Source: Nocardioides antri (GTDB taxonomy: Bacteria; Actinomycetota; Actinomycetes; Propionibacteriales; Nocardioidaceae). Taken from it: a DNA stretch of 64,000 bases. The position numbers and the translations under genes are program-made. Below, piece after piece: positions 8,372 through 18,855 of this stretch. The number at the start of each line of letters is the position of its first letter. Position 1 is the first letter of the stretch. Location: NCBI RefSeq assembly GCF_008373765.1, contig NZ_VUJW01000003.1:806001-870000 (forward strand), read 5' to 3'. Under the pieces are notes generated by a model. That model saw only the letters and a program-made list of their open reading frames with translations. It made no database searches and was not told where the DNA came from.

Positions 8372-9535
8372 TCAGACGGAGGTGGCGTCGCTGCTCGGGT
8401 CGACGAGGATCTTGGCGTGCCGCTCGGGGTCGCCGAGGGCCTCGAACGCGCCGGCGACGCCGTCGAGCCCGACGGTGCCGGTGATCAGCGGGGCGACGTC
8501 CACCTTCCCGGAGGCGATCCACTGCAGGGTCTGATGGAACTCGCTGGGGTCGTAGGCGAAGGCGAACCGCAGCTCGATCTCCTTGTTGATCGCCATCGAC
8601 GGCCGGAACGAGTCGGCGCCCATGCACACCCCGACCACGACCACCCGCGACAGCAGCGGCGCGGAGGAGACGATGTGCTCGATCATCCCGGGCACGCCGA
8701 CGCACTCGAAGACGACCGGACCACGCGGGGTGGCCCCGGCCTTCTCGGCCGCGCGCATGACGTGCGCCCACGGCAGCAGGGGTACGGCGCGCAGCTTGTC
8801 CATCGCGTCGAGACCCAGCTCGGCCAGGGCGATCGGGTTGGTCAGGTAACGCCGGGACTCCTCGAAGGAGCTCCACGGCGACTCGGCCGCCGGGTCGATC
8901 ACCACGTCGGCGCCGCACTTCTCGGCGAGCGCACGCCGGGCGGGCGAGAAGTCGCTCGCGATCACGTGCCGCACGCCGGTCGCCTTGAGCATCAGGATGA
9001 CCGCGAGCCCGATCGGGCCGCAGCCGATGACGACCGCGGTGTCCTTGGCGCCCACATGCCCGCGTCGTACGGCGTGCAGGGCGACCGCCATCGGCTCGGT
9101 CAGCGCCGCCCGCTCGGCGTCCACGCCGTCGGGCACCCGCATCGCCATCGAGGCGGTGGCGAGCACCTGCTCGGCGTAGCCGCCCGAGGCCTGCTCGCTC
9201 AGCCCGGTCAGGTGCACCGAGCCACGGGCGCGCAGGACCGGCAGCGCCACCACCCGGGTGCCGACGGGCCACGGCTTCCTCGTGCGGGGGCCGTAGTCGG
9301 CGACCGTCCCGACGAACTCGTGGCCCATGACGACGTGCTGGTCGGAGCGCATGAAGGCGTCGTAGCCCAGCGCCGCGACGTCGTCGGCGGTCTCGTCGCA
9401 GTGGAGCCGCGCGTGCAGGTCCGACCCGCAGATCCCGCACCGCTCCACGTCGAGGAGGACCTGACCCTTGCCCGGCGTCAGGTCGGCGACCTCCGCGACC
9501 TCGAGCTTGCCCTCGTGACAGGTGACTGCGCGCAT
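8372..9535 (-). CDS. Zinc-dependent medium-chain alcohol dehydrogenase
   Basis: 387 residues. Catalytic zinc ligands are visible: Cys36 in CGICGSDLH and the GHE motif near residue 71. The Rossmann motif GCGPIGLAV lies near residue 170. The four-cysteine structural-zinc lobe present in most family members is absent; that region reads RTRKPWPVGTRVVALPVLRARG, without cysteine. Members oxidise alcohols or sugars with NAD(P); the substrate is not evident. The gene follows a region with an exporter operator and is separated from pckG by a terminator-like stem-loop, so it is probably transcribed alone. Confidence 0.88.
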   Translation of the reverse strand: MRAVTCHEGKLEVAEVADLTPGKGQVLLDVERCGICGSDLHARLHCDETADDVAALGYDAFMRSDQHVVMGHEFVGTVADYGPRTRKPWPVGTRVVALPVLRARGSVHLTGLSEQASGGYAEQVLATASMAMRVPDGVDAERAALTEPMAVALHAVRRGHVGAKDTAVVIGCGPIGLAVILMLKATGVRHVIASDFSPARRALAEKCGADVVIDPAAESPWSSFEESRRYLTNPIALAELGLDAMDKLRAVPLLPWAHVMRAAEKAGATPRGPVVFECVGVPGMIEHIVSSAPLLSRVVVVGVCMGADSFRPSMAINKEIELRFAFAYDPSEFHQTLQWIASGKVDVAPLITGTVGLDGVAGAFEALGDPERHAKILVDPSSDATSV

Positions 9536-9547
9536 GTCCCGGAGAAT

Positions 9548-9587
9548 GTCATACGGCCCGCACCCCGGGGGGTGCGAGCCGTATGAC
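9548..9587. terminator. Stem-loop between pckG and alcohol dehydrogenase
   Basis: GTCATACGGCCCGCACCCC pairs with GGGGTGCGAGCCGTATGAC with one mismatch and almost no loop, just downstream of the pckG stop (minus strand). There is no clear U tract, as often in actinobacteria. It most likely ends pckG transcription and insulates the dehydrogenase gene. Confidence 0.8.
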
Positions 9588-9610
9588 GTTGCTCTCGGAG
9601 GCGCGAGACC

Positions 9611-11437
9611 TCAGGCCTGGTCGAGCGCCTCGGCGACCCGGCGGTGGGCCGCCCAGATCTCCTCGGGCAGACCCTCGAACTGGCTGAGGTGCTCCTCGCG
9701 GAACTTCATCTCCTGCTGCCAGCGCTCGGTGTCGATCGTGAGGATCGTGTCGAGGTCGGCAAGCGCCTGCTCGTCGAGGCCCTCGAGGTTGAGCTCCTCG
9801 CGGGTCGGGATGATGCCGACCGGGGTCTCAACGCCGCTGACCTCGCCGTACTTGAGCTGCATCAGCCAGAGCAGCGGGCGGAGGTTCTCGCGGTAGCCCG
9901 GCCACAGGAAGCGGCCGTCGTCGCCGCGCTGGAACCAGTTCACGTGGGCGAAGATCGGCGTCTCCTTCGCCGCGCCGATGACCTTGAGCCAGTGCGCGGC
10001 GTAGTCGGCCTCCGGGTAGGACATGAACGGCCGCATCGACATCGGGTCGTAGCGGAGCACGCCCTCGAGACCGTCGGCCGCGGCGGTCGCCTCGGCACCC
10101 AGGGTGAGGCCGTCGTAGACGCCCTCGGCGATGTCGGTGATCGCACGGATCAGCGGCTCGCGGTCGCGGGTGCGGCCGCCGAAGATGATGCCGTGGATCT
10201 CGACGCCCTGCGGCTCCTCGAAGTCCTTCGCGACGTTCGGCACGTTGGCCAGGGTGGTCGTGAACCGGCTGTTCGGGTGGGCCCACGGAGCGTCGGCGTT
10301 CTCCGGGGCGCGGTCGGCGATCCGGTCGCCCTTCCAGTCGAGCCAGCCGTCGAGGTCAGCCGGGTACTCGGGCGTCTTGCCCTCCCACCAGACCTCCTGG
10401 GTCTTCTCGTTGTAGGCGACGTTGGTGAAGATGGCGCCGGTGCCCGGGACGATCGAGTCGATCGCGGTCGGGTTGGTCTTCTCGTTGGTGTCCTTGGCAA
10501 CGCCGAAGACGCCGTTCTCCGGGTTCATCCCGTAGAGCTTGCCGTCGTCGCCGACCCACAGCCAGGCGATGTCGTCGCCGTAGAACTCCACGTAGTAGCG
10601 GTCGCCGAGGGCGTCGGGGGCCAGCGTCATCGCGAGGTTGGTCTTGCCCGAGGCGCTCGGGAAGCCACCGCAGATGTTGTACTTCTTGCCGGTCTCCTTG
10701 TCGGTGATGCCGAGCAGCATGAACTGCTCCACCAGGAAGCCGTTCTTCCAGCCGTCGTAGGAGCCCTGGCGCAGGCCGTGGGCGATCTTGCCGAGCAGCG
10801 CGTTGCCGCCGTACGACGAACCGAAGTGCAGGATCGTGCGCTCGTCGGCGACGGTCACGAAGTAGCGCTTGTCGTCGGGCGTGCCCTGGCCGAGGTTCTC
10901 GAGGTCGCCGGTGACGTGGACGGCCTTCACGAAGGAGTCGCCGAGGTGGTTGATGTACTCCACGCCGACGCGGGCCATGCGGATCATCTGCAGCACGACG
11001 TTGCGGTTGTCGGTGAGCTCGACACCGGCGGCGAACCTCTCCAGCGGGGAGCCCTTCGGCGCCATCAGGTAGGGGATGACGTACATCGTCTTGCCGGCCG
11101 ACGCACCGGTCATCAGGTCGACGAGCAGCGGCTTCATCTCCGACGCGGGACGCCAGTTGTTGTAGGTGCCCTTGTCGCTCTCGTCGTTGGTGGCGACGAT
11201 GGTGCGCTCCTCGGCGCGGGCGGTGTCCTTGAAGTAGGAACGCGAGTAGTAGAGACCCTCGCCGGCCGGCAGCAGCTCGCCGGCGTCCAGCGACTCCTGG
11301 ACCAGCCGCGCGTCGTCGGACGCGGAGACGACCTCGACCCTCTCTGCGCCGGTCACCCCGGCCCAGTGGGCGACGTACTCACGAACATAGGTGTTGGTGA
11401 GCCCCGCCTCGTCGAGAACCCGCTCCACATCGACCAT
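9611..11437 (-). CDS. pckG: Phosphoenolpyruvate carboxykinase (GTP)
   Basis: 608 residues from the ATG at 11437 (MVDVERVLDEAGL), the usual length for the GTP-dependent enzyme; a longer open frame upstream has no family similarity. The P-loop-like motif FPSASGKTNLAM follows the conserved CGG segment with its reactive cysteine, and YGDDIAWLW supplies the metal and kinase-2 aspartates. The C-terminal half carries HGIIFGGRTRDREPLI and the guanine-binding NWF region (FAHVNWFQRG). It interconverts oxaloacetate and PEP, the first committed step of gluconeogenesis, in the cytosol. It is monocistronic by position. Confidence 0.97.
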   Translation of the reverse strand: MVDVERVLDEAGLTNTYVREYVAHWAGVTGAERVEVVSASDDARLVQESLDAGELLPAGEGLYYSRSYFKDTARAEERTIVATNDESDKGTYNNWRPASEMKPLLVDLMTGASAGKTMYVIPYLMAPKGSPLERFAAGVELTDNRNVVLQMIRMARVGVEYINHLGDSFVKAVHVTGDLENLGQGTPDDKRYFVTVADERTILHFGSSYGGNALLGKIAHGLRQGSYDGWKNGFLVEQFMLLGITDKETGKKYNICGGFPSASGKTNLAMTLAPDALGDRYYVEFYGDDIAWLWVGDDGKLYGMNPENGVFGVAKDTNEKTNPTAIDSIVPGTGAIFTNVAYNEKTQEVWWEGKTPEYPADLDGWLDWKGDRIADRAPENADAPWAHPNSRFTTTLANVPNVAKDFEEPQGVEIHGIIFGGRTRDREPLIRAITDIAEGVYDGLTLGAEATAAADGLEGVLRYDPMSMRPFMSYPEADYAAHWLKVIGAAKETPIFAHVNWFQRGDDGRFLWPGYRENLRPLLWLMQLKYGEVSGVETPVGIIPTREELNLEGLDEQALADLDTILTIDTERWQQEMKFREEHLSQFEGLPEEIWAAHRRVAEALDQA

Positions 11438-11613
11438 CTGTCTAGCCTTTCGCGTCCGTTTGAGGTGTGGGCACGCTACCTCACGCTCAACTGCCCGATT
11501 CACCGTGTGGCTTTTCGCCTGAACCGTGGACACCGTCGTCCGCGACGGGAGTCACCATGGCATTCACCGACGCGCGAACGCACATCGGGGCGGATTGGAT
11601 CGATCGAATACGG

Positions 11614-13047
<1,434 letters not shown>

Positions 13048-13104
13048 GGGCAGACTCTAGCGCCGAAAACCGACGAAATCAGCGGCCCTCGGACGCCTTT
13101 GTGT

Positions 13105-13140
13105 GACGGATTCCGTCGCTCATCCCAGTTGAGGCAACTG
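13105..13140. promoter_or_regulatory. Two palindromes in the divergent aldehyde dehydrogenase/aminotransferase promoter
   Basis: GACGGATTCCGTC (13105-13117) and CAGTTGAGGCAACTG (13126-13140, perfect 6-base arms around AGG) lie between the two divergent starts (13047 and 13174). The GTTG...CAAC theme recurs in the potD/Lrp intergenic region, which suggests but does not prove control by the cluster's Lrp-type protein. Confidence 0.5.
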
Positions 13141-13173
13141 ATTCACTTGCAACGCCCCGCCGGGATCGTCACC

Positions 13174-14559
13174 ATGGACGCCATGGACGACTCCGCACTC
13201 CAGCGCGCAGCGAAGGACCACCTCTGGCTGCACTTCTCGCAGCACGGTCGCTACACCGGGGACGGGCCCGACCACGACGTCCCGATCATGGTGCGCGGTG
13301 AGGGGGTCTACCTCTACGACAGCAAGGGGAAGCGCTACCTCGACGGCCTCGCCGGGCTGTTCGTGTCGCAGCTCGGGCACGGCCGGCGCGAGCTCGCCCA
13401 CGCCGCTGCGCAGCAGGCGGGGACGCTCGCGTTCATGCCCTTGTGGTCCTACGCCCACCCGCCGGCGATCGAGCTCGCGGAGAAGGTGGCGTCGTACGCC
13501 CCCGGCGACCTGAACCGGGTGTTCTTCACCTCCGGCGGAGGCGAGGCGGTCGAGTCGGCGTGGAAGCTCGCGAAGGACTACTTCAAGCGGGTCGGCAAGC
13601 CGCTCAAGCACAAGGTGATCAGCCGCGCGATCGCCTACCACGGCACCACCCACGGAGCGCTCTCGATCACCGGGCTGCCGAGCCTCAAGCAGCAGTTCGA
13701 GCCGCTGGTCCCCTCGACGTTCCGGGTGCCGAACACCAACTTCTACCGGGCTCCGGTCCACGAGGACGACCGCGAGGCCTTCGGTCGCTGGGCCGCCGAC
13801 CAGATCGAGGTCGCGATCCTCGACGAGGGTCCCGACACCGTGGCCGCGGTCTTCCTCGAGCCGGTGCAGAACGCCGGCGGCTGCTTCCCGCCGCCGCCCG
13901 GCTACTTCCAGCGGGTCCGCGAGATCTGCGACGCCTACGACGTGCTGCTGGTCTCCGACGAGGTCATCTGCGCCTACGGGAGGCTGGGGGAGATGTTCGG
14001 CGCCACGGCGATCGGCTACCAGCCCGACATCATCACCAGCGCCAAGGGACTGACGTCCGGCTACGCGCCGCTCGGCGCGATGATCGTGTCGGACCGGCTG
14101 TTCGAGCCGTTCGCCTCGGGCAGCGCGATGTTCGCCCACGGCTACACCTTCGGCGGTCACCCGGTGTCGACCGCCGTGGGCTTGCGCAACATGCAGGTCT
14201 TCGAGGAGGAGCGTGTGCTCGAGGGCGTGCGGGCCAATGCACCGGCGATGCGTCGTACCCTCGAGCGGCTCCTCGACCTGCCGATCGTCGGCGACGTGCG
14301 CGGCGAGGGCTTCTTCTACGGCATCGAGCTCGTGAAGGACAAGGCCACCAAGGAGTCGTTCACCGCCGAGGAGTGCGAGCGGATCCTCTACGGGTTCGTC
14401 TCCAAGGGGCTCTTCGAGGAGGGCCTCTACTGCCGCGCCGACGACCGCGGCGACCCGGTCATCCAGCTCTCCCCGCCGCTGGTCTGCACGCAGGAGCACT
14501 TCGACGAGATGGAGCAGATCCTGCGGTCGGTCCTCGACAAGGCCTACGCCCTCATCTGA
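13174..14559 (+). CDS. Class III pyridoxal-phosphate aminotransferase (polyamine/omega-amino type)
   Basis: 461 residues from the ATG at 13174 (MDAMDDSALQ); an ATG nine bases later is an alternative. Motifs: FFTSGGGEAVESAWKLAKDY for cofactor phosphate binding, SDEVICAYGRLG with the cofactor-nitrogen Asp, and the Schiff-base lysine in TSAKGLTSGYAPLGA. The subgroup includes putrescine- and omega-amino acid-pyruvate aminotransferases. With the neighbouring aldehyde dehydrogenase it could carry putrescine or a similar diamine to a 4-amino acid. It converges on potC with a large palindrome between. Confidence 0.9.
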   Translation: MDAMDDSALQRAAKDHLWLHFSQHGRYTGDGPDHDVPIMVRGEGVYLYDSKGKRYLDGLAGLFVSQLGHGRRELAHAAAQQAGTLAFMPLWSYAHPPAIELAEKVASYAPGDLNRVFFTSGGGEAVESAWKLAKDYFKRVGKPLKHKVISRAIAYHGTTHGALSITGLPSLKQQFEPLVPSTFRVPNTNFYRAPVHEDDREAFGRWAADQIEVAILDEGPDTVAAVFLEPVQNAGGCFPPPPGYFQRVREICDAYDVLLVSDEVICAYGRLGEMFGATAIGYQPDIITSAKGLTSGYAPLGAMIVSDRLFEPFASGSAMFAHGYTFGGHPVSTAVGLRNMQVFEEERVLEGVRANAPAMRRTLERLLDLPIVGDVRGEGFFYGIELVKDKATKESFTAEECERILYGFVSKGLFEEGLYCRADDRGDPVIQLSPPLVCTQEHFDEMEQILRSVLDKAYALI

Positions 14560-14567
14560 CTACCGCT

Positions 14568-14619
14568 GTGCTGTGGCCACTACCCGGGTGGTCGACCACC
14601 CTGGCAGTGGCCATAACAC
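14568..14619. terminator. Long palindrome between convergent aminotransferase and potC genes
   Basis: The core 14574-14613 is a near-perfect inverted repeat centred on GTCGAC, with arms TGGCCACT.CC.GGGTGGTC and its complement, and outer GTG/CAC pairs extend it to about 52 bp. It occupies nearly the whole gap between two convergent stops, so a bidirectional terminator is the simplest reading. No T tract is evident on either side. Confidence 0.7.
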
Positions 14620-14623
14620 GTAG

Positions 14624-15445
14624 TTACAGGACCGCCCGCCCCCGGCGCCGCGAGCCGAACTCCCCCACCACGACGACGATCAGCGCGATGGCGAACATCA
14701 TCGTGCCGATGACGTTGATCTGCATCGGGATGCCCTTGGTGTTGGCGCCCCAGACGAACATCGGGAACGTGACCTCCTGGCCGGCGTTGAGGTTCGTGAT
14801 GATGAAGTCGTCGAAGGACAGCGAGAAGCTCAGCAGCGCGGCGGCCAGGATGCCGGGGAAGACGAGCGGGAAGCTGACCCGCCAGAACGTCTGCCACTCG
14901 TTGGCGTAGAGGTCCGCAGCCGCCTGCTCGAGTCGCGGGTCCATGCCTGCCAGCCGGGCCTTGACCGTGACGACGACGAACGACAGGCAGAACATCACGT
15001 GGGCGACGAAGATCGTCCAGAACCCGAGCTTGCCGGCGAGCCCGGAGCTGACGAACAGCGCCAGCAGCGAGGAGCCGAGCACGATCTCCGGGGTCGCCAT
15101 CGGCAGGAAGATGAAGACGTTCGCCGCGGCCCGGCCGCGGAACCGGTGCCGCACCATCGCGAACGCCATCAGCGTCCCGAGCAGGGTCGCCACCAGCGTC
15201 GCGAGCAGGCCGATCTCCAGCGACAGCCCGACCGACGAGCAGAGCTGGTAGGGCTCGCAGAGGTTGGTCCAGTTGTCGAGGGTGAACCCGTCGAACGTGT
15301 AGGTGTTGCGGCCGGCCGGCTGGTTGAACGACATCAGGACGACGACGAACACCGGCGTGAGCATGTAGAGCAGCACCAACAGCCCGATCATCAGGACCAG
15401 GTGGCGCGCGATCCAGTCGCCGGCAGTCCTCATCGAGGCCTTCAT
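14624..15445 (-). CDS. potC: Spermidine/putrescine ABC transporter permease (PotC type)
   Basis: 273 residues from the ATG at 15445 (MKASMRTAGDW), which overlaps the potB stop as ATGA; a longer upstream start would run into potB. Six hydrophobic helices, with the EAA loop that contacts the ATPase in LEQAAADLYANEWQTFWRVS...PLVFPGILAA. It is the second inner-membrane permease of a polyamine importer, coupled to potB, potA and potD. Confidence 0.93.
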   Translation of the reverse strand: MKASMRTAGDWIARHLVLMIGLLVLLYMLTPVFVVVLMSFNQPAGRNTYTFDGFTLDNWTNLCEPYQLCSSVGLSLEIGLLATLVATLLGTLMAFAMVRHRFRGRAAANVFIFLPMATPEIVLGSSLLALFVSSGLAGKLGFWTIFVAHVMFCLSFVVVTVKARLAGMDPRLEQAAADLYANEWQTFWRVSFPLVFPGILAAALLSFSLSFDDFIITNLNAGQEVTFPMFVWGANTKGIPMQINVIGTMMFAIALIVVVVGEFGSRRRGRAVL

Positions 15446-16338
15446 ACGAGCTCGTCCGTCCCCGCGCGCCACACGTACACCGCTACCAGCAGCACGATCG
15501 TCACCATCAGGGCGACCGAGAGGGCCGAGGCGGTCGGGTAGTCACCGGCGTAGAAGAGGCTCTGGATCTCGTTGCCGACCATCCTCGTCTTCGGGCTGCC
15601 GAGGAGCTCGTCGTTGATGTAGTCGCCGGCGGCCGGGATGAAGGTCAGCAGGGTGCCGGCGACGACGCCCGGCATCGAGAGCGGCAGCGTCACCTTCAGG
15701 AACCCGCGGAACGGCGACGCGTAGAGGTCACCGGCGGCCTCCAGCAGGCGGTGGTCGATCTTCTCCAGCGAGGCGTAGAGCGGCAGCACGAAGAACGGCA
15801 GGAAGTTGTAGGTGAGGCCGGCGACGACGGCGACGGGCGTGTTGATCAGCTGCAGCTCCGCCCCGGTGAACGGCAGCCACCGGAGGAAGGTCACCACCCA
15901 CTCGTTGTCGCCGAGGAGGTACTGCCAGGCCAGCGTCCGGACCAGGAAGCTGGTGAAGAACGGCGCGATGACCGCCACCAGCAGGATCGTCTTGTAGCGC
16001 CCCGCCTTGAAGGCGATCGCGTAGGCCAGCGGGTAGCCGAGGATCATGCAGGCCACGGTCGCGATCAGTGCGTACTGCAGGGATCGCACGATCGGGTCCC
16101 AGTACTCCGCGATCGCGTGCGGGTAGTTCTGGACGTGCCCGGTCATCTGGTAGCCGAACTCCAGCGACCCGCTCGGGTCGTAGAGGCTGGTCGCGACGAG
16201 CGAGACCGTCGGCACGATGAAGAACACCGCCAGCCACAGCGAGCCGGGTGTGAGCAGCAGGTAGCCGGCGAGCCCGCGACGCTGCTGCTCCGGAGCCGGT
16301 GGGGCGTCCGGAATCTCAGTCGGTACGACGTGCGCCAT
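15442..16338 (-). CDS. potB: Spermidine/putrescine ABC transporter permease (PotB type)
   Basis: 298 residues with a proline-rich cytosolic N-terminus and six membrane helices. The EAA motif reads LLEAAGDLYASPFRGFLKV followed by PLSMPGVVAG. It pairs with the PotC-type permease to form the membrane channel. It starts 12 bases after the potA stop and overlaps potC by four bases, consistent with one potDABC transcript. Confidence 0.93.
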   Translation of the reverse strand: MAHVVPTEIPDAPPAPEQQRRGLAGYLLLTPGSLWLAVFFIVPTVSLVATSLYDPSGSLEFGYQMTGHVQNYPHAIAEYWDPIVRSLQYALIATVACMILGYPLAYAIAFKAGRYKTILLVAVIAPFFTSFLVRTLAWQYLLGDNEWVVTFLRWLPFTGAELQLINTPVAVVAGLTYNFLPFFVLPLYASLEKIDHRLLEAAGDLYASPFRGFLKVTLPLSMPGVVAGTLLTFIPAAGDYINDELLGSPKTRMVGNEIQSLFYAGDYPTASALSVALMVTIVLLVAVYVWRAGTDELV

Positions 16339-16350
16339 GCCTCTGCGACC

Positions 16351-17496
16351 TCACTCGTCGTCGAACTGGGTGCCGGCCGACGCGTCCTGGGCGGCGTCGA
16401 GGAGGAAGGTGTGCTCGGGCGCCCACGTCAGGTCCACCCGGTCGCCCGAGTGGAGGCGGCGCTGGCTGGTGTGGTTCTGCTCGAACACCATCAGCTCCTG
16501 GCCCGACGGCAGCCGGACGACGTACTCGGTGCTGACGCCGGCGAAGCTGACGTCGCTCACGACGGCGTCGCGCAGCTCGTTGCCCCGCCCGCCCGCGGGG
16601 TCGCCGGCCGGCTTGAGGTGCACCTTCTCCGGCCGTACGCCGACCCAGACCTTGCCCTCGGCGGTCGCCGCCCGCTCGACCGGCGCCGTCACCGTGCCGC
16701 CGTCGAGCTGGACCGACACCTCTTCCCCGGCGGTGCCCGTGACCGAGCCGGCGACCAGGTTGGAGCGGCCGAGGAAGTTGGCGACGAAGGTCGTGCGCGG
16801 CAGGTCGTAGAGCTCCTCGGGCGCGCCCATCTGCTCGATCCGGCCCTGGTTCATCACCGCGACCGTGTCGGCCATCGTCATGGCCTCCTCCTGGTCGTGG
16901 GTGACGTGGATGAAGGTGAGACCGACGTCGATCTGGATCCGCTTGAGCTCCAGCTGCATCTGGCGCCGGAGCTTGAGGTCGAGCGCGCCGAGCGGCTCGT
17001 CGAGGAGCAGGACCTGGGGGTGGTTGATGAGCGCGCGGGCCAGCGCGACCCGCTGCTGCTGACCGCCGGAGAGCTGGGCAGGCTTGCGTCCGGCGTACTC
17101 GCCCAGCTCGACCAGGTCGAGCATCCGGTTCACCTCGGCCGCGGCCTCCCGCTTGCTGACGCCCTTGCGGCGCGGGCCGAACGCGACGTTGTCGCGGATG
17201 GTGAGGTGCGGGAACAGCGCGTAGCTCTGGAAGACCGTGTTGACCGGACGGCGGTAGGGCTTGAGCCGGGTGATGTCCTCGCCGGCGAGGGTGACGGTGC
17301 CCGCGGTCGGCACCTCGAGCCCTGCGACCATCCGCAGCGTGGTGGTCTTGCCGCAGCCGGACGGGCCCAGCAGCGCGAAGAACGAGCCGGAGGGCACGGT
17401 CAGGTCGAGCGCGTCGACCGCGGCGAAGTCGCCGTACTTCTTCGTGAGCCCGGCAAGGACGAGGTCCTCGCTGCCGGCGGTCACGGGCTCAGCCAC
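16351..17496 (-). CDS. potA: Spermidine/putrescine ABC transporter ATP-binding protein (PotA type)
   Basis: 381 residues. Walker A GPSGCGKTTT, signature LSGGQQQRVALARAL, Walker B LLLDEPLGALD, and the switch histidine in HVTHDQEEA. The C-terminal 120 residues form the TOBE regulatory domain typical of PotA/CysA-type ATPases (WVGVRPEKVHL). It overlaps the end of potD by eight bases and precedes potB. It powers import of polyamine-like cations; exact substrate specificity resides in PotD. Confidence 0.94.
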   Translation of the reverse strand: MAEPVTAGSEDLVLAGLTKKYGDFAAVDALDLTVPSGSFFALLGPSGCGKTTTLRMVAGLEVPTAGTVTLAGEDITRLKPYRRPVNTVFQSYALFPHLTIRDNVAFGPRRKGVSKREAAAEVNRMLDLVELGEYAGRKPAQLSGGQQQRVALARALINHPQVLLLDEPLGALDLKLRRQMQLELKRIQIDVGLTFIHVTHDQEEAMTMADTVAVMNQGRIEQMGAPEELYDLPRTTFVANFLGRSNLVAGSVTGTAGEEVSVQLDGGTVTAPVERAATAEGKVWVGVRPEKVHLKPAGDPAGGRGNELRDAVVSDVSFAGVSTEYVVRLPSGQELMVFEQNHTSQRRLHSGDRVDLTWAPEHTFLLDAAQDASAGTQFDDE

Positions 17497-18697
17497 CGCT
17501 CGCCTGACGGAAGTCGCTCTCGTACTGCTGCCGGGTCTTCTCGTCGAGGACCATGAAGTCGCGGGTGGTGGCGAGGAACTCCTCGCTCGGGAAGATCAGG
17601 TTGTTGTCGACGAGCGACGGGTCGATCTTCTCCATCTCCTCACGTGCGCCCTCGACCGGGCAGATGTACCAGACCCAGGCGGCGAGCGTGGCCGCGACGA
17701 CGGGGTCGTAGTAGTAGTTCATGAGGGCTTCGGCGTTCGCTTTGTGGTCGGCCTTGTTCGGAACCATCATGTTGTCGGACCAGATGTTGAGGCCCTCCTC
17801 CGGCTGGACGAACGGGATCTTGGGGTCCTCGGCCGCGGCGATGTCGCCGGACCACGCCATGCAGGCAGCGAGGTTGCCGGACTTGAGGTCGCGGATGTAG
17901 TCGTTGCCGGTGAACCGGCGCACCTGCCCCGATGCGACGACCTCCTCCAGCCGCGCGATCGCCGCCTGCCACTCGTCCTCGGTGAAGTCCTCGGGATCGG
18001 CGCCCTCGATGGCGAGCATGAAGGCCATGGTGTCCTCCATCTCGGTGAGCAGGCCCACCTTCCCCTTGAGGTCGCTGCGGGTCAGCATCTCCTCGAAGCT
18101 GGTGACCTCGCCGGTCACGTCGGCGTTGTAGGCGATGCCGGTGAGGCCCGACTGCCACGGGACGCTGTACTCGCGCTCCGGGTCCCAGCTCGGCGAGCGC
18201 AGGCCGTCGATCAGGTTGGCCTCCACGTTGGGGAGGTTGTCCTTGTCGAGCTCCTGCATCCACCCCAGCGCGATCATCCGGCCGGCCGTCGAGTCGGTCA
18301 TGGTGATGATGTCCCGGCCGATCGGCTCGCAGGAGCCCAGTTGGTCCTTGACCTTGCCGAAGAACTCGGCGTTGTCGTTGATGTCGGTGTTGTAGGTGAC
18401 CTCGATGCCGGTCTCGGTCTCGAACTGCTCGAGGGTCGGCATCCGCTTCCCCTGGACGTCGATGTACTCCGGCCAGTTGGAGAAGACGAGGACCTTCTCC
18501 TCCTCGGACTTGTCGGTGCTCTTGCAGCTGTCGGAGGACTGCACCTGCGACTCCGTCCCGCACGCGGACAGCAGCGTGGGCGAGCCGAGCGCGAGCGCCG
18601 AGAGGCCGGCGCCCTGGAGCATGCGGCGGCGTCCGAGACCGCGTCGGAGCGGCACGCCGGGGAAGAGCGCCGGTGGTGGTGTTCGCCTGATCGTCAT
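17489..18697 (-). CDS. potD: Polyamine-binding lipoprotein (PotD type)
   Basis: 402 residues from the ATG at 18697, preceded by GAGGGG. The N-terminus combines a twin-arginine-like RRRMLQGAG with a lipobox LLSAC, so it is probably a lipid-anchored protein exported by Tat. The mature part has the periplasmic-binding fold of PotD/PotF (VLVFSNWPEYIDVQG, EVTYNTDINDNAEFFGKV). An acidic ligand pocket for polyamines is expected from the family. It is the first gene of the potDABC operon and is divergent from the Lrp-type regulator. Confidence 0.92.
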   Translation of the reverse strand: MTIRRTPPPALFPGVPLRRGLGRRRMLQGAGLSALALGSPTLLSACGTESQVQSSDSCKSTDKSEEEKVLVFSNWPEYIDVQGKRMPTLEQFETETGIEVTYNTDINDNAEFFGKVKDQLGSCEPIGRDIITMTDSTAGRMIALGWMQELDKDNLPNVEANLIDGLRSPSWDPEREYSVPWQSGLTGIAYNADVTGEVTSFEEMLTRSDLKGKVGLLTEMEDTMAFMLAIEGADPEDFTEDEWQAAIARLEEVVASGQVRRFTGNDYIRDLKSGNLAACMAWSGDIAAAEDPKIPFVQPEEGLNIWSDNMMVPNKADHKANAEALMNYYYDPVVAATLAAWVWYICPVEGAREEMEKIDPSLVDNNLIFPSEEFLATTRDFMVLDEKTRQQYESDFRQASGG

Positions 18698-18855
18698 CTG
18701 CTTGCCCCTCGTTCCTGGGTGATTCGCCGGCTCGGATCCTGCCACCAGGCCCCGGCCATGACAAGCGATCCGGTTGCGTTGAAACACGTTTGCAACGGAA
18801 TCCGCGTTTCCGGACGTGATTGAGCACGGAAGCGGGTCCATGGCAGCATCACGCC
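18698..18855. promoter_or_regulatory. Divergent promoter region potD / Lrp regulator
   Basis: The gap contains CGTTG-n11-CAACG (18777-18797) and directly after it GGAATCCGCGTTTCC, both with dyad symmetry. Lrp/AsnC proteins usually bind such imperfect palindromes and repress their own gene, so these are candidate operators controlling both directions. Confidence 0.5.

Noticed and set aside
6924-8534. Long plus-strand open frame antisense to the MMPL gene
   Set aside because: The product is charged low-complexity sequence, whereas the minus strand encodes clear MMPL motifs.
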